Notes: generated by a model from the letters alone, not told the origin. 16,209 nucleotides of DNA from an uncultured Verrucomicrobiota bacterium (GCA_937871685.1 CALMOL010000060.1:31736-47944); one strand, 5' to 3'. Positions 7,395 to 14,532 are shown, counted from the first letter of the stretch. Made by a program: numbers and translations.

Positions 7395-8396
7395 TCACTT
7401 TTGGGCCGTCGTGAAGCCGGAGCGCGCCGGTGGCGGCGGCGGTCGATTGAAGCCAAGCTGCGCGGCGGCGACTTGCCGCAGCGCGAGCGCGTCGGCGGGC
7501 GCGATGCCGAGTTCCGTGCCCACCGTGTCGAACGCGGTGGAAAGACCGGCGTCGTTCGGGCTCACTCCGGTCACGCGCCCGAAAATGACGAGCGCGTTCA
7601 GATAGCAACCGTAGCGGCTCGGGTGATAATGATCCACGGCCCAAAGGTCGAGGCCGCTCTGGGTATAGGGGTTGCGCAGGGCGATCCCGGGCGCATTGAT
7701 GGGGCCGATGGCGCGAAGCCAAGCCGCGCCGGCGGGAATGATGCCGGCAAGGTTGGCGTTTTGGTCCAGGGCCGCCTGGTAGCCGTTGATCAGGTCATTG
7801 CCCATGGCCTCGATGGGCTGGCCGTAGTAGGTGCTGTTGACGGTGTAGGTCTGGTCCGCGCGAGAAAAATTAAAAAAAAGGTAGATCTGCGCGGCCGGGT
7901 TTTGCCCGTGGATCGCCGCCTCCAGCTGGTTCACCGCCGTGATGAACGTGGCCGGCGTGCCGTTGTGCTCGGGCGGGATCGGGCCGTTGCTCAGGTCCTG
8001 CAGCACCACCACGTTCCACTGCGCCTGGGCGATGACGGGCAGGGCGTTGGCGTAGTGGTAGGACAATCCCTTTCCGCTGCACGTCTCAAGGGTGACGTTG
8101 TAGTTCAGGCCCGCGGCGACGGTGAACTTCTTGAAGATGCCGGGGATGCCGCCATACGGTCCCGGCTCGCCAAAGGTGATCTCCGACCGAGGATCGCTGG
8201 GCGGGAGGCCAAAGTTCACGTCGGTTACGCCGCCGGGAACGGCGTTGTAGTTCAGGACCGGCCTGAACTTCCCGTGGGTGAAGGAATTCCCGACGAAGAG
8301 AATCTTGATCTCCTGCGCGGCAGCAAACGCGGGCAGGAAGGCAAGCGCGAGGCCGGCGCATGCCAGGCCACGGACAAGGGAAGAAGGGAAGCGCAT
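7395..8396 (-). CDS. Secreted SGNH-type hydrolase (DUF4886-like)
   Basis: Predicted extracytoplasmic esterase or lipase-like hydrolase; substrate unknown. From the ATG at 8396 the 333-residue protein has a Sec signal peptide ending about AFAAAQ (23-28). The SGNH block I follows directly (ILFVGNSFTHG, nucleophile Ser38), and block V is DHYHPS (Asp255, His258), giving a plausible Ser-Asp-His triad. A segment VVVLQDLSNG with later EHNG may correspond to the middle blocks. Length is normal for the family. An oddity is that residues 173-178 (LFFNFS, bases 7863-7880) are encoded by an almost pure A/T run in an otherwise GC-rich gene, where related proteins as I recall them read closer to LYETW. The frame is preserved. 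The gene lies 108 bp downstream of the PEP-CTERM gene and 34 bp upstream of the next secreted-protein gene. Confidence 0.85.
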   Translation of the reverse strand: MRFPSSLVRGLACAGLALAFLPAFAAAQEIKILFVGNSFTHGKFRPVLNYNAVPGGVTDVNFGLPPSDPRSEITFGEPGPYGGIPGIFKKFTVAAGLNYNVTLETCSGKGLSYHYANALPVIAQAQWNVVVLQDLSNGPIPPEHNGTPATFITAVNQLEAAIHGQNPAAQIYLFFNFSRADQTYTVNSTYYGQPIEAMGNDLINGYQAALDQNANLAGIIPAGAAWLRAIGPINAPGIALRNPYTQSGLDLWAVDHYHPSRYGCYLNALVIFGRVTGVSPNDAGLSTAFDTVGTELGIAPADALALRQVAAAQLGFNRPPPPPARSGFTTAQK

Positions 8397-8504
8397 GGGG
8401 GCTGCGACGGACGCCCGCGGACGGGGGAGGCCGCCGGCCGGCGGGCACGGCACGGCGGAGGCTTGATGTGAATGAATCGCCGCTGGCGACGAAGCGGCCG
8501 TTCC

Positions 8505-9497
8505 TTAACGCCGGGCCGACCGACGGCGACGGGCGATGAGACCAAGCGCGCCCGCCGCGGCGGCGAGGAGCGCGTTGACGCCCGGCTCGGGAACCACGGT
8601 GAGCACGCCAGTGCCGGAGAAGTGGGCATTGTCGATGTTCGCCGCGCCGCTGCCGCTGGCGCCGTAGGTGCCGGGCGCGCGAGCGACGCCGCCGATCACC
8701 AGCGAGCCAACCGTTTCCTGCGAGGCGCCGGCGGCGCCGGCGAGGCCGAGCACGCCGTCGAGGGTGAGCGTGGCTCCGTCGGCGATGGCGTTGGTGGTCG
8801 TGGCGGTGAGGGTGAGCGTGCCGGTGAGGGCGACATTCACGGCGCCGGAGCCCAGCGCGCCGTTCGCGCTGGCAAAGAGCCCGCCGGCAGAAATGGTGGT
8901 GCCGCCGGAGTAGGTGTTGAGGCCGCCTAGCGTCAGGTTGCCGCCGCCCGTCTTGTTCATGCCGAAGGCGCCGGTCGCGGCGATGGCGGTGGTGAAGACC
9001 GACGAGCCGCCGGTGGCTACGTTCATCGTGCCGTTGCTCGCCATGGTGAAGCTGAGGATGCCCGTGTTTCCGTTCGAGGGCGCGAAGGTGACGCTGCCAG
9101 AGGTGGCGGCATTGGTGATCGTCCAGGCGTTGCCCGTGGAGCCGAGGGTGAAAAGGCGGTTGCCCGTGCCGCCGTCGCCGATGAGGGCGGTGTTGCTGGC
9201 GTTGAAGTTGTTGGCAAAGGTGACCGAAAGCGCGCCGATGTCGTTGGTGGCGATGGTCATCGAGGTCGGCACGGCGGCCGTGTTGTTCAGGAGCAGGTCG
9301 TCCGCCGGGGTCGGAAGCTGGTTGGGATTCCAATTGGCGCCGGTGTTAGCCGTCCAACTGGTGCCGTTGCCGGCGGCGCCAGCATCCCAAACGAGCGAGG
9401 CCGCGCGAAGGAGGCCGGGAACAAGCAAGGCCGCGGCGAGCGCGGTGGAGAGAGCAATGGTGCCCGGTTTGCGACGACGGAGGAAGGCGGTGTTCAT
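8505..9497 (-). CDS. Autotransporter-associated beta-strand-repeat protein with PEP-CTERM sorting signal
   Basis: Predicted exported surface protein of 330 residues. The N-terminus is a Sec signal peptide (basic RRRK, then a hydrophobic stretch to about residue 33). The body is Gly/Asn/Thr/Ala-rich beta-helix-like sequence, including one clear autotransporter-associated repeat, KTGGGNLTLGGLNTYSGGTT, about two-thirds of the way along. The C-terminus is a textbook PEP-CTERM signal: VPEP at about 302-305, a hydrophobic helix and a terminal RRRRSARR cluster. By family knowledge this tail is processed by an exosortase (EpsH/XrtA type), which is not encoded here. The protein is short; many relatives exceed 1000 residues. 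It is first of three secreted-protein genes on the minus strand and is divergent from the small lipoprotein gene, sharing a 216-bp upstream region. Confidence 0.9.
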   Translation of the reverse strand: MNTAFLRRRKPGTIALSTALAAALLVPGLLRAASLVWDAGAAGNGTSWTANTGANWNPNQLPTPADDLLLNNTAAVPTSMTIATNDIGALSVTFANNFNASNTALIGDGGTGNRLFTLGSTGNAWTITNAATSGSVTFAPSNGNTGILSFTMASNGTMNVATGGSSVFTTAIAATGAFGMNKTGGGNLTLGGLNTYSGGTTISAGGLFASANGALGSGAVNVALTGTLTLTATTTNAIADGATLTLDGVLGLAGAAGASQETVGSLVIGGVARAPGTYGASGSGAANIDNAHFSGTGVLTVVPEPGVNALLAAAAGALGLIARRRRSARR

Positions 9498-9584
9498 GAA
9501 ATGACGACGGCGGGGAACGCTTGCCGGCGGGCAAGGAAAGGAGGCACGCCGGCCTCCGGGCGCGGGGGAGTCGCCTGGAACAAC

Positions 9585-9623
9585 CGGCAGGGAAACCGCC
9601 GAAATCCCGGCGGGAACCCGCCG
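9585..9623. promoter_or_regulatory. Two tandem palindromes in a divergent promoter region
   Basis: CGGCGGGAACCCGCCG (9608-9623) is a perfect palindrome. CGGCAGGGAAACCGCCG (9585-9601) is a near copy starting 23 bp before it. They lie 88-129 bp from the starts of the PEP-CTERM gene and the small lipoprotein gene, a position suited to an operator for either. Regulator unknown; GC-rich background could also produce this. Confidence 0.35.
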
Positions 9624-9713
9624 TTACCCAGGCGCCCCGAGAAGTCAACGCTCGCGGTGCGGTCGGGGAGATTTTCCTTTTCCCTGCGCCCAGCCCGCGC
9701 CACGATTGCACCC

Positions 9714-10145
9714 ATGTTCAACCACAACACCGGCTCCCTGCGGGCCAAGCTCCTCCGTTTCTCCATGATCCTCGTCGTCCTCGCGGCGGGGCTTTTCGCC
9801 GCCGGGTGCGGCCCCGACCTCGGAAAGACCTACAAGGTTTCCGACAAGGAATCCGTCCGCTACGCCGGCAAGGCCACCGAGGACGAGGCCAAGCGCGTGG
9901 CCGACGTGCTGCGCGAGGTGGGATACTTCGACAACTCCGGGACCAAGGACGTGATTCTCCGCAAGGAGGAGGGCAAGATCGCCGTCCTCGCCTTCGTGGT
10001 GGGCGACGGTTGGGACAAGCCGGAGATCATTCAGGCCTTCACGCTCATGGGCGGCGAAGTGTCCAACAAGCTCAGCACCAAGCCGATGACCATCCAGCTC
10101 GTGAATCCGAATTTGAAGGTGCTCAAGGAGATTCCCGTCACCTGA
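9714..10145 (+). CDS. Small putative lipoprotein, function unknown
   Basis: A 143-residue product with a signal peptide whose hydrophobic core MILVVLAAGLFAAG ends at Cys32 (AAGC), a reasonable lipobox, followed by GPDLGKTYKVSDKESVRY. The mature part (about 110 residues) is a mixed alpha/beta, Lys/Glu-rich domain with a conserved-looking sequence around VADVLREVGYFDNSGTKDV and AVLAFVVGDGWDKPEII. I do not recognise the family. Start options are the ATG at 9714 (chosen) or Met18, which would leave a shorter but still functional signal peptide. It is probably anchored to a membrane facing the periplasm. It is divergent from the PEP-CTERM gene and is followed by an inverted-repeat element and then the PilB/GspE gene. 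Confidence 0.75.
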   Translation: MFNHNTGSLRAKLLRFSMILVVLAAGLFAAGCGPDLGKTYKVSDKESVRYAGKATEDEAKRVADVLREVGYFDNSGTKDVILRKEEGKIAVLAFVVGDGWDKPEIIQAFTLMGGEVSNKLSTKPMTIQLVNPNLKVLKEIPVT

Positions 10146-10161
10146 GCCGGCGGGAAACAAT

Positions 10162-10284
10162 CACGGAGGCACGGAGGGCGCGGAGAAACCGATCGCCCGG
10201 TCGCCCATGGCGGCCGGGCGGGAGCGCTCATGCGCGCCGTGGCGACGGCTTCCGTTTTTTCTCCGTGCCCTCCGTGCCTCCGTG
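10162..10284. repeat. Inverted-repeat element with 27-bp arms and inner hairpin
   Basis: The arm at 10162-10188 (reading CACGGAGGCACGGAGG...) and the arm at 10258-10284 (ending ...CCGTGCCTCCGTG) are reverse complements over 27 bases with one mismatch. The 69-bp interior contains a second hairpin at 10194-10220: a 12-bp stem (one G:T pair) with a 3-base loop. The arms are themselves built of repeated CACGGAGG-like words. The right arm ends 5 bp before the ATG of the PilB/GspE gene. No ORF or transposase is inside, so this looks like a REP/MITE-like non-autonomous element. Confidence 0.75.
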
Positions 10285-10289
10285 GCAAA

Positions 10290-11303
10290 ATGGGCGCGAT
10301 GCCCGCCGCCCCGACGCTTTCCCATCACGACGCCTACGTCCTTGAGATTCTCCGCGAGGCCGTGTTGCTCTCGCGGCAACAGTCCGACGCCGTGGCCCGC
10401 GAGGTCGGGACGGTTGGCGGGGTGCTGGAGGCCATCGCCCACCTCGGGCTGCTGACCGAGGAGGACGTGGGGCGCGCCCTTGCGGCGCACTCCAACATGG
10501 AGTTCATCGACCTCGACGCGGCGACGGTGCCCGCGTCCGTCGCCGCGCAGATCCCCGCCGCGCTCGCCCGGCGGCACCGCGCCGTCCCGCTCGGCGAGCA
10601 CGACGGCGCGCTCACGCTGGCCATCACCGACCCGCTCGACTTCGACTCGCTCGACTCGTTGCGCTACCAGGTCCGGCGCGACGTGGAATTCGTCGCCGCC
10701 GCGCCCGCCGCGCTCGGGCGCGCGCTCGTGAAGCTCTACGGCACCGCCGAGGAGGCGGCCGACCGGATCGCGGGCGGGCTCGGCTCCGAGTTCGAAGTCA
10801 CCGGCCTCGACGCGGAGGCCGCCGCGGCGGAAGCGGGCGAGGGCGGCGACGCGCCCATCATCAAGCTCGTTTCGATGATGATCCTGGAGGCTTACAAGAT
10901 GCGCGCCTCGGACATCCACCTCGAACCGCTGGAGAAGCGGCTGCGCGTGCGCTTCCGCGTGGACGGCGTGCTGCAGGAGATGTCGTCGCCGCCCAAGCGC
11001 CTCCAGTCCGCCATCCTCTCGCGCCTCAAGATCATGACCGGCACGATGTCGATCGCCGAGAAGCGCCTGCCGCAGGACGGCCGCATCCAGGTGCGCGCCG
11101 GCTCCAAGCAGATCGACTTGCGCGTCTCGACCGTGCCCACGAACCACGGCGAGAGCATCGTGATGCGCATCCTGGACAAATCCTCGCTGCTGCTCGGCCT
11201 GCCGGAGCTGGGCTTTCTGTCTGACGACCAGGAAATCTTCGAGAAGCTCGTGCGCCTGCCGGACGGCATCCTGCTCGTCACCGGTTTTATTTTTGATTGG
11301 TAG
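10290..11303 (+). CDS. N-terminal part of GspE/PilB ATPase (ends at amber in the P-loop)
   Basis: A 337-residue open segment. Residues about 10-170 form the N-terminal GspE/MshEN-like domain (for example LGLLTEEDVGRALAAH and ALTLAITDPLDFDSLDSLRY). An acidic Ala/Glu linker follows (about 170-190), then the first half of the ATPase core with the hallmark ASDIHLEP, RFRVDGVLQEM, LKIMTGTMSIAEKRLPQDGR and VSTVPTNHGESIVMRIL. It stops in DGILLVTG, exactly where the P-loop should begin. Either ATG 10290 or ATG 10299 could be the start; no Shine-Dalgarno is visible, and the inverted-repeat element ends 5 bp upstream. If translated alone it would bind neither ATP nor zinc. Confidence 0.8.
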   Translation: MGAMPAAPTLSHHDAYVLEILREAVLLSRQQSDAVAREVGTVGGVLEAIAHLGLLTEEDVGRALAAHSNMEFIDLDAATVPASVAAQIPAALARRHRAVPLGEHDGALTLAITDPLDFDSLDSLRYQVRRDVEFVAAAPAALGRALVKLYGTAEEAADRIAGGLGSEFEVTGLDAEAAAAEAGEGGDAPIIKLVSMMILEAYKMRASDIHLEPLEKRLRVRFRVDGVLQEMSSPPKRLQSAILSRLKIMTGTMSIAEKRLPQDGRIQVRAGSKQIDLRVSTVPTNHGESIVMRILDKSSLLLGLPELGFLSDDQEIFEKLVRLPDGILLVTGFIFDW

Positions 11304-11363
11304 ACCACCTAGATCTACTCCTCGCTCCATTACCTCAACAAGCCGGACCGCAAGATCATCACG

Positions 11364-12014
11364 GTGGAAGACCCGGTGGAATACCAGCTCGCCGGCATCA
11401 ACCAGGTGCAGGTGATGTCCGAGATCGGCATGACCTTCCCGGCCGCGCTGCGCTCGATGCTGCGGCAGGCGCCGAACATCATCATGATCGGCGAGATCCG
11501 CGATTTGGAGACGGCGAGCATCGCCATCAATGCCTCGCTCACCGGCCACCTCGTCTTCTCCACGCTGCACACGAACGACGCCCCCTCGGCGGTGGCGCGC
11601 CTCGTGGACATGGGCGTGAAGCCCTTCCTCGTGGCGTCGAGCGTGCGCGCGATCCTCGCCCAGCGCCTCGTGCGCAAGCTGTGCGCCAACTGCCGCCAGC
11701 CGGCCGAGCTGGACGCCGCCGCGCTGTCCGCGCTGGGGCTCACCGCCGCGCAGGTTGCCGGGTCGCGCATCTCGAAGGCCGTGGGCTGCGAGCTGTGCCG
11801 GCACCGCGGCTACAAGGGCCGCATGGGCATCTTCGAGATCCTGGAGATCACCGACGATATCCGGCACATGATCAACGAGGGGAAGTCCACGCTGGAGCTG
11901 CGCCTGCGTGCCCGCGAGACCGGGATGCGCACCCTGCGCGAGGACGGCGTGCGCAAGGTGCTCGCCGGCCTGACCACCGCCGAGGAAGTCATCACCGCCT
12001 CGATGGGGGCGTGA
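11364..12014 (+). CDS. C-terminal part of GspE/PilB ATPase
   Basis: A 216-residue segment from a GTG codon, in the same frame as the upstream part. The GTG is more likely an internal Val of VEDPVEYQ than a real start. It contains the Walker B region IIMIGEIRDLETA (Glu402 of the full frame), the His box FSTLHTNDAP and the tetracysteine zinc site typical of GspE/PilB (C465-x2-C468 and C500-x2-C503), then the C-terminal helices ending EEVITASMGA. Without a Walker A motif it is not expected to hydrolyse ATP. After the stop there is a 153-bp gap to the convergent trxB gene. Confidence 0.8.
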   Translation: MEDPVEYQLAGINQVQVMSEIGMTFPAALRSMLRQAPNIIMIGEIRDLETASIAINASLTGHLVFSTLHTNDAPSAVARLVDMGVKPFLVASSVRAILAQRLVRKLCANCRQPAELDAAALSALGLTAAQVAGSRISKAVGCELCRHRGYKGRMGIFEILEITDDIRHMINEGKSTLELRLRARETGMRTLREDGVRKVLAGLTTAEEVITASMGA

Positions 12015-12116
12015 GGCGTGGGTCGCTTCCACGGTGCTGCGCGCCTCTTGCGATGCTACCCCATTTTCAAAGGAGTTGATCGAGAGCAAGAGGGCACGGG
12101 TAGCGCGGGCGCGGCG

Positions 12117-12138
12117 GAAAATTTACCAAGATCCTTGG
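12117..12138 (-). terminator. Likely intrinsic terminator of trxB
   Basis: Read on the minus strand, CCAAG-GAT-CTTGG forms a 5-bp stem with a 3-base loop, followed by TAAATTTT. It lies 30 bp past the trxB stop. The stem is short, so strength is uncertain. Confidence 0.4.
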
Positions 12139-12167
12139 CCGCACACACTCAGCTCGACGCGCCGCCC

Positions 12168-13109
12168 TCACGCCGGCGTCGCCGCGTGCTCCGTCAGCCA
12201 GCGCTCGGCGTCCAGCGCGGCGGCGCAGCCCATGCCGGCGGCGGTGATGGCCTGGCGATAAACGTGATCGGACACGTCGCCGGCCGCGAAGACGCCGGGA
12301 ACGTTCGTGGACGTGGTGCCGTTTTTCACGAGGAGGTAGCCGCCGTCATCCGTGTCGAGCTTGCCGCGGAAGGCCTTGGTGTTTGGCTCGTGACCGATGG
12401 CGACGAAGACGCATTTCACTTCCAGCTCGCGCTCGGCGCCGGTCTTGGTGTCGCGCAGCTTGATCGCGCGCATGTGACCCTCGTCGTCGGTGAGATACTC
12501 CACCGGCGCCGAGTTCCAGAGCGGCTCGATCTTCGGGTTGGCCAGGGCGCGCTCGGCCATGATCTTCGAGGCGCGCAGGGCCTCGCGCCGGTGGATGAGA
12601 TACACCTTCGAGGCGAAGCGCGTGAGGAAGGTGGCCTCCTCCGCGGCGGAGTCGCCGCCGCCCACGACGCACACCGGCACGTTGCGGTAGAACGCGCCGT
12701 CGCAGGTGGCGCAGGAGGTCAGGCCGTGGCCGATCAAGTCCTGCTCGCGCGGCAGCCCTAGCCAGCGCGCCGCCGCGCCGGCCGCCACGATGAGCGACTG
12801 GGTCTCGATGATGCGGCCGTCGTCCGTGGTGAGGATCGCCCCCCCGCCCGGGCGCGGCTCGAAGCCGACGCCTTCCGTGTATTCAAAGCGCGCCCCGAAG
12901 TGCGTGGCCTGCTCCTTCATCTTCATCACGAGGTCCGGCCCGTCGATGCCGCCCGGAAAGCCGGGAAAGTTTTCCACCAGCGTGGTGGTGGTGAGCTGGC
13001 CGCCGGGCTGCCGCCCCTCCAGGACCAGCGGAGAATGCCCTCCGCGCGCCGCGTAGATGGCCGCGGTGAGTCCGGCGCAGCCGGTGCCGATGATGACGAG
13101 ACGTTCCAT
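12168..13109 (-). CDS. trxB: Thioredoxin-disulfide reductase
   Basis: Cytoplasmic FAD enzyme that reduces thioredoxin with NADPH. The 313-residue product shows the FAD motif GTGCAG (8-13), GRQPGGQLTTTT (32-43), the redox-active CATC (Cys133, Cys136) within TSCATCDGAFYRN, the NADPH motif GGGDSAAEE (150-158), HRR (NADP phosphate contact) and the C-terminal FAD motif GVFAAGDVSD. Length and order are standard. The ATG at 13109 was chosen because it places the FAD motif at the N-terminus. An in-frame ATG six codons upstream overlaps the start of the AAGCTT-rich repeat region and is less likely. The gene is divergent from the ion transporter and convergent with the PilB/GspE gene. Confidence 0.96.
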   Translation of the reverse strand: MERLVIIGTGCAGLTAAIYAARGGHSPLVLEGRQPGGQLTTTTLVENFPGFPGGIDGPDLVMKMKEQATHFGARFEYTEGVGFEPRPGGGAILTTDDGRIIETQSLIVAAGAAARWLGLPREQDLIGHGLTSCATCDGAFYRNVPVCVVGGGDSAAEEATFLTRFASKVYLIHRREALRASKIMAERALANPKIEPLWNSAPVEYLTDDEGHMRAIKLRDTKTGAERELEVKCVFVAIGHEPNTKAFRGKLDTDDGGYLLVKNGTTSTNVPGVFAAGDVSDHVYRQAITAAGMGCAAALDAERWLTEHAATPA

Positions 13110-13125
13110 GGAAGGGGGAAGCTTC

Positions 13126-13242
13126 AAGCTTCAAGCCCCAAGCTTCAAGGAAGGGGACAAGGAAAAAGGACGGAAAACCGCGCTCCGCTCCTTGTTCCTT
13201 TCGGCCTCTCCGCCCTTCCTTGAAGCTTGAAGCCTGAGGCTT
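13126..13242. repeat. AAGCTTCAAG-type inverted-repeat element in a divergent promoter gap
   Basis: Arms at 13126-13155 and 13213-13242 are reverse complements at 26 of 30 positions, with a perfect 17-bp core (13139-13155 and 13213-13229). The arms are built from reiterated AAGCTTCA words, which also extend leftward to about 13119. The 57-bp centre contains a further 7-bp complementary pair (ACAAGGA/TCCTTGT). The element fills most of the gap between trxB and the transporter. It differs in sequence from the element at 10162-10284. Confidence 0.7.
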
Positions 13243-13260
13243 AATCCTTTCCCCCATCCC

Positions 13261-14532
13261 ATGCCTTCCCTCTGGCTTGTCGCGCCCTTCGTCGTCCTGC
13301 TGGCGATGATCGCGCTCGTGCCGTTCCTCGCCGGCGAATGGTGGGAGCACCATTTCCCCAAGGTGGCCTCCGGCCTCGGCGCGCTCGTCGCCATCTACTA
13401 CGTGGCGATCCTGGGCAACGCCGGCCGGATGCTCGACGCGGGGCACGAATACGTGTCGTTCCTCGCGCTGGTGGGCTCGCTCTTCGTGGTGAGCGGCGGC
13501 ATCCACCTGCGCGTCCGGGGCGAAGCCGGGCCGCTGGGCAACGTGGCGCTGCTCGGCTTCGGCGCGTTGCTGGCCAATGTCGTCGGCACCACCGGCGCCT
13601 CGATGCTCCTCATCCGGCCCTACCTGCGCATGAACAAGGCGCGCGCGTCGGGCTATCACGTCGTGTTCTTCATCTTCCTCGTTTCGAACGTGGGCGGCGG
13701 CCTGACGCCCATCGGCGACCCGCCGCTCTTCGTCGGCTACCTCAAGGGCGTGCCATTCTTCTGGGTCGCCGAGCACTGCTGGGCGGCGTGGGCGATGTGC
13801 GTGGGATTGCTGCTCGCCGTCTTCTACGCGGTGGACCTCCGCAACTTCCGCCGCGAGCCCGCGCGACTCCAGCACCGCGCCGAGCACGACGTGGAGGAAT
13901 GGTCCTTCCGCGGCGGGGTGAACCTCCTCTTCCTGGCGATGATCGTCGGCTCGGTCTTCGTGACGAAGCCGCTCTTCCTGCGCGAGGCCATCATGATCGC
14001 CGCGGCCGGGCTTTCCCTGTGGCTGACGCCGCGCGCCACGCGCGCGATGAACCACTTCACCTGGCACCCGGTGCGCGAGGTCGGCTGGCTGTTCCTGGGC
14101 ATCTTCGCCACGATGGTGCCGGCGCTGGACCTGCTCGCGCTCCACTCGCGCGCGCTGGGCCTGGACTCGGAGATGAAGTTCTACTGGTTCACCGGCTTCC
14201 TGTCCGGCGTGCTCGACAACGTGCCCACCTACCTGACCTTCCTCACCGCCGCCATGGGCAACGAGGGCCTCAGCGTGGAGCGCGCGGCCGACGTGGCGCG
14301 CTTCGTGGCCGGCTGGGATCACACCCTCGTGGCGATCTCCGTGGCGGCCGTGTTCTTCGGCGCCTTCACCTACATCGGCAACGCGCCGAACTTCATGGTC
14401 AAGTCCATCGCCGAGAAGGCCGGCGTGCGCGTGCCCGGCTTCCTGCCCTACGTGTGGCGTTACTCGGTGCCCGTGCTGCTGCCGATCTTCGCGATCATCG
14501 CCCTGGTCTTCTTCCGCTTCCGCTGGCTGTGA
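13261..14532 (+). CDS. Sodium:proton antiporter / citrate-transporter-like membrane protein (NhaD/CitMHS type)
   Basis: Integral inner-membrane ion transporter of the ion-transporter superfamily. The 423-residue product has about 11-12 hydrophobic segments. It carries the signature VSNVGGGLTPIGDPPLFVGY (about 141-160) and, in the second half, a related SGVLDNVPTYLTF motif, matching the two inverted halves of NhaD-like proteins. GTTGASMLLIRPYLRMN (109-125) is also characteristic. Sodium/proton exchange is the usual annotation for this group, but a citrate or other anion carrier role cannot be excluded. The ATG at 13261 directly precedes the first membrane segment; no Shine-Dalgarno is evident. 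It is transcribed away from trxB, its upstream region being the AAGCTT inverted-repeat element, and it runs convergently towards cdsA with the 21-bp array between. Confidence 0.88.
   Translation: MPSLWLVAPFVVLLAMIALVPFLAGEWWEHHFPKVASGLGALVAIYYVAILGNAGRMLDAGHEYVSFLALVGSLFVVSGGIHLRVRGEAGPLGNVALLGFGALLANVVGTTGASMLLIRPYLRMNKARASGYHVVFFIFLVSNVGGGLTPIGDPPLFVGYLKGVPFFWVAEHCWAAWAMCVGLLLAVFYAVDLRNFRREPARLQHRAEHDVEEWSFRGGVNLLFLAMIVGSVFVTKPLFLREAIMIAAAGLSLWLTPRATRAMNHFTWHPVREVGWLFLGIFATMVPALDLLALHSRALGLDSEMKFYWFTGFLSGVLDNVPTYLTFLTAAMGNEGLSVERAADVARFVAGWDHTLVAISVAAVFFGAFTYIGNAPNFMVKSIAEKAGVRVPGFLPYVWRYSVPVLLPIFAIIALVFFRFRWL

Larger units (their letters stand above)
10290..12014 (+). pseudogene. pilB: GspE/PilB-type secretion or pilus ATPase, interrupted by two in-frame stops at the Walker A site
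   Basis: One continuous reading frame of 575 codons encodes a complete GspE/PilB ATPase in domain order, of normal length, except for codons 333-341. There the expected P-loop (TGPTGSGKTTT-like) reads T-G-F-I-F-D-W-stop-T-T-stop, followed at once by the conserved IYSSLHYLNKPDRKIITVEDP. The stops are TAG at 11301-11303 and TAG at 11310-11312. No base is gained or lost, so this is a same-length replacement, not a frameshift. As written, the gene cannot make an active ATPase. Whether it is a true pseudogene or an assembly artefact cannot be decided from the sequence. It could equally be called gspE; no other pilus or type II secretion gene is nearby to settle it. Confidence 0.88.

Noticed and set aside
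11301..11312. Amber recoding (pyrrolysine or other) at the two TAG codons of the PilB/GspE gene
   Set aside because: The codons around the stops also fail to encode a P-loop, so reading through the ambers would not restore a functional motif; no recoding signal or TAG use elsewhere supports it.
10161..12089. Very long minus-strand open frame opposite the PilB/GspE gene (about 640 codons)
   Set aside because: Its translation is His/Arg/Gly-rich with no domain character, typical of the antisense of GC-rich coding DNA; the plus-strand frame has clear ATPase motifs.
12034..12261. Small plus-strand open frame after the PilB/GspE gene, with an AAAGGAG sequence nearby
   Set aside because: It overlaps the end of trxB in antisense, has no protein-like features, and the purine box is followed by no good start codon.
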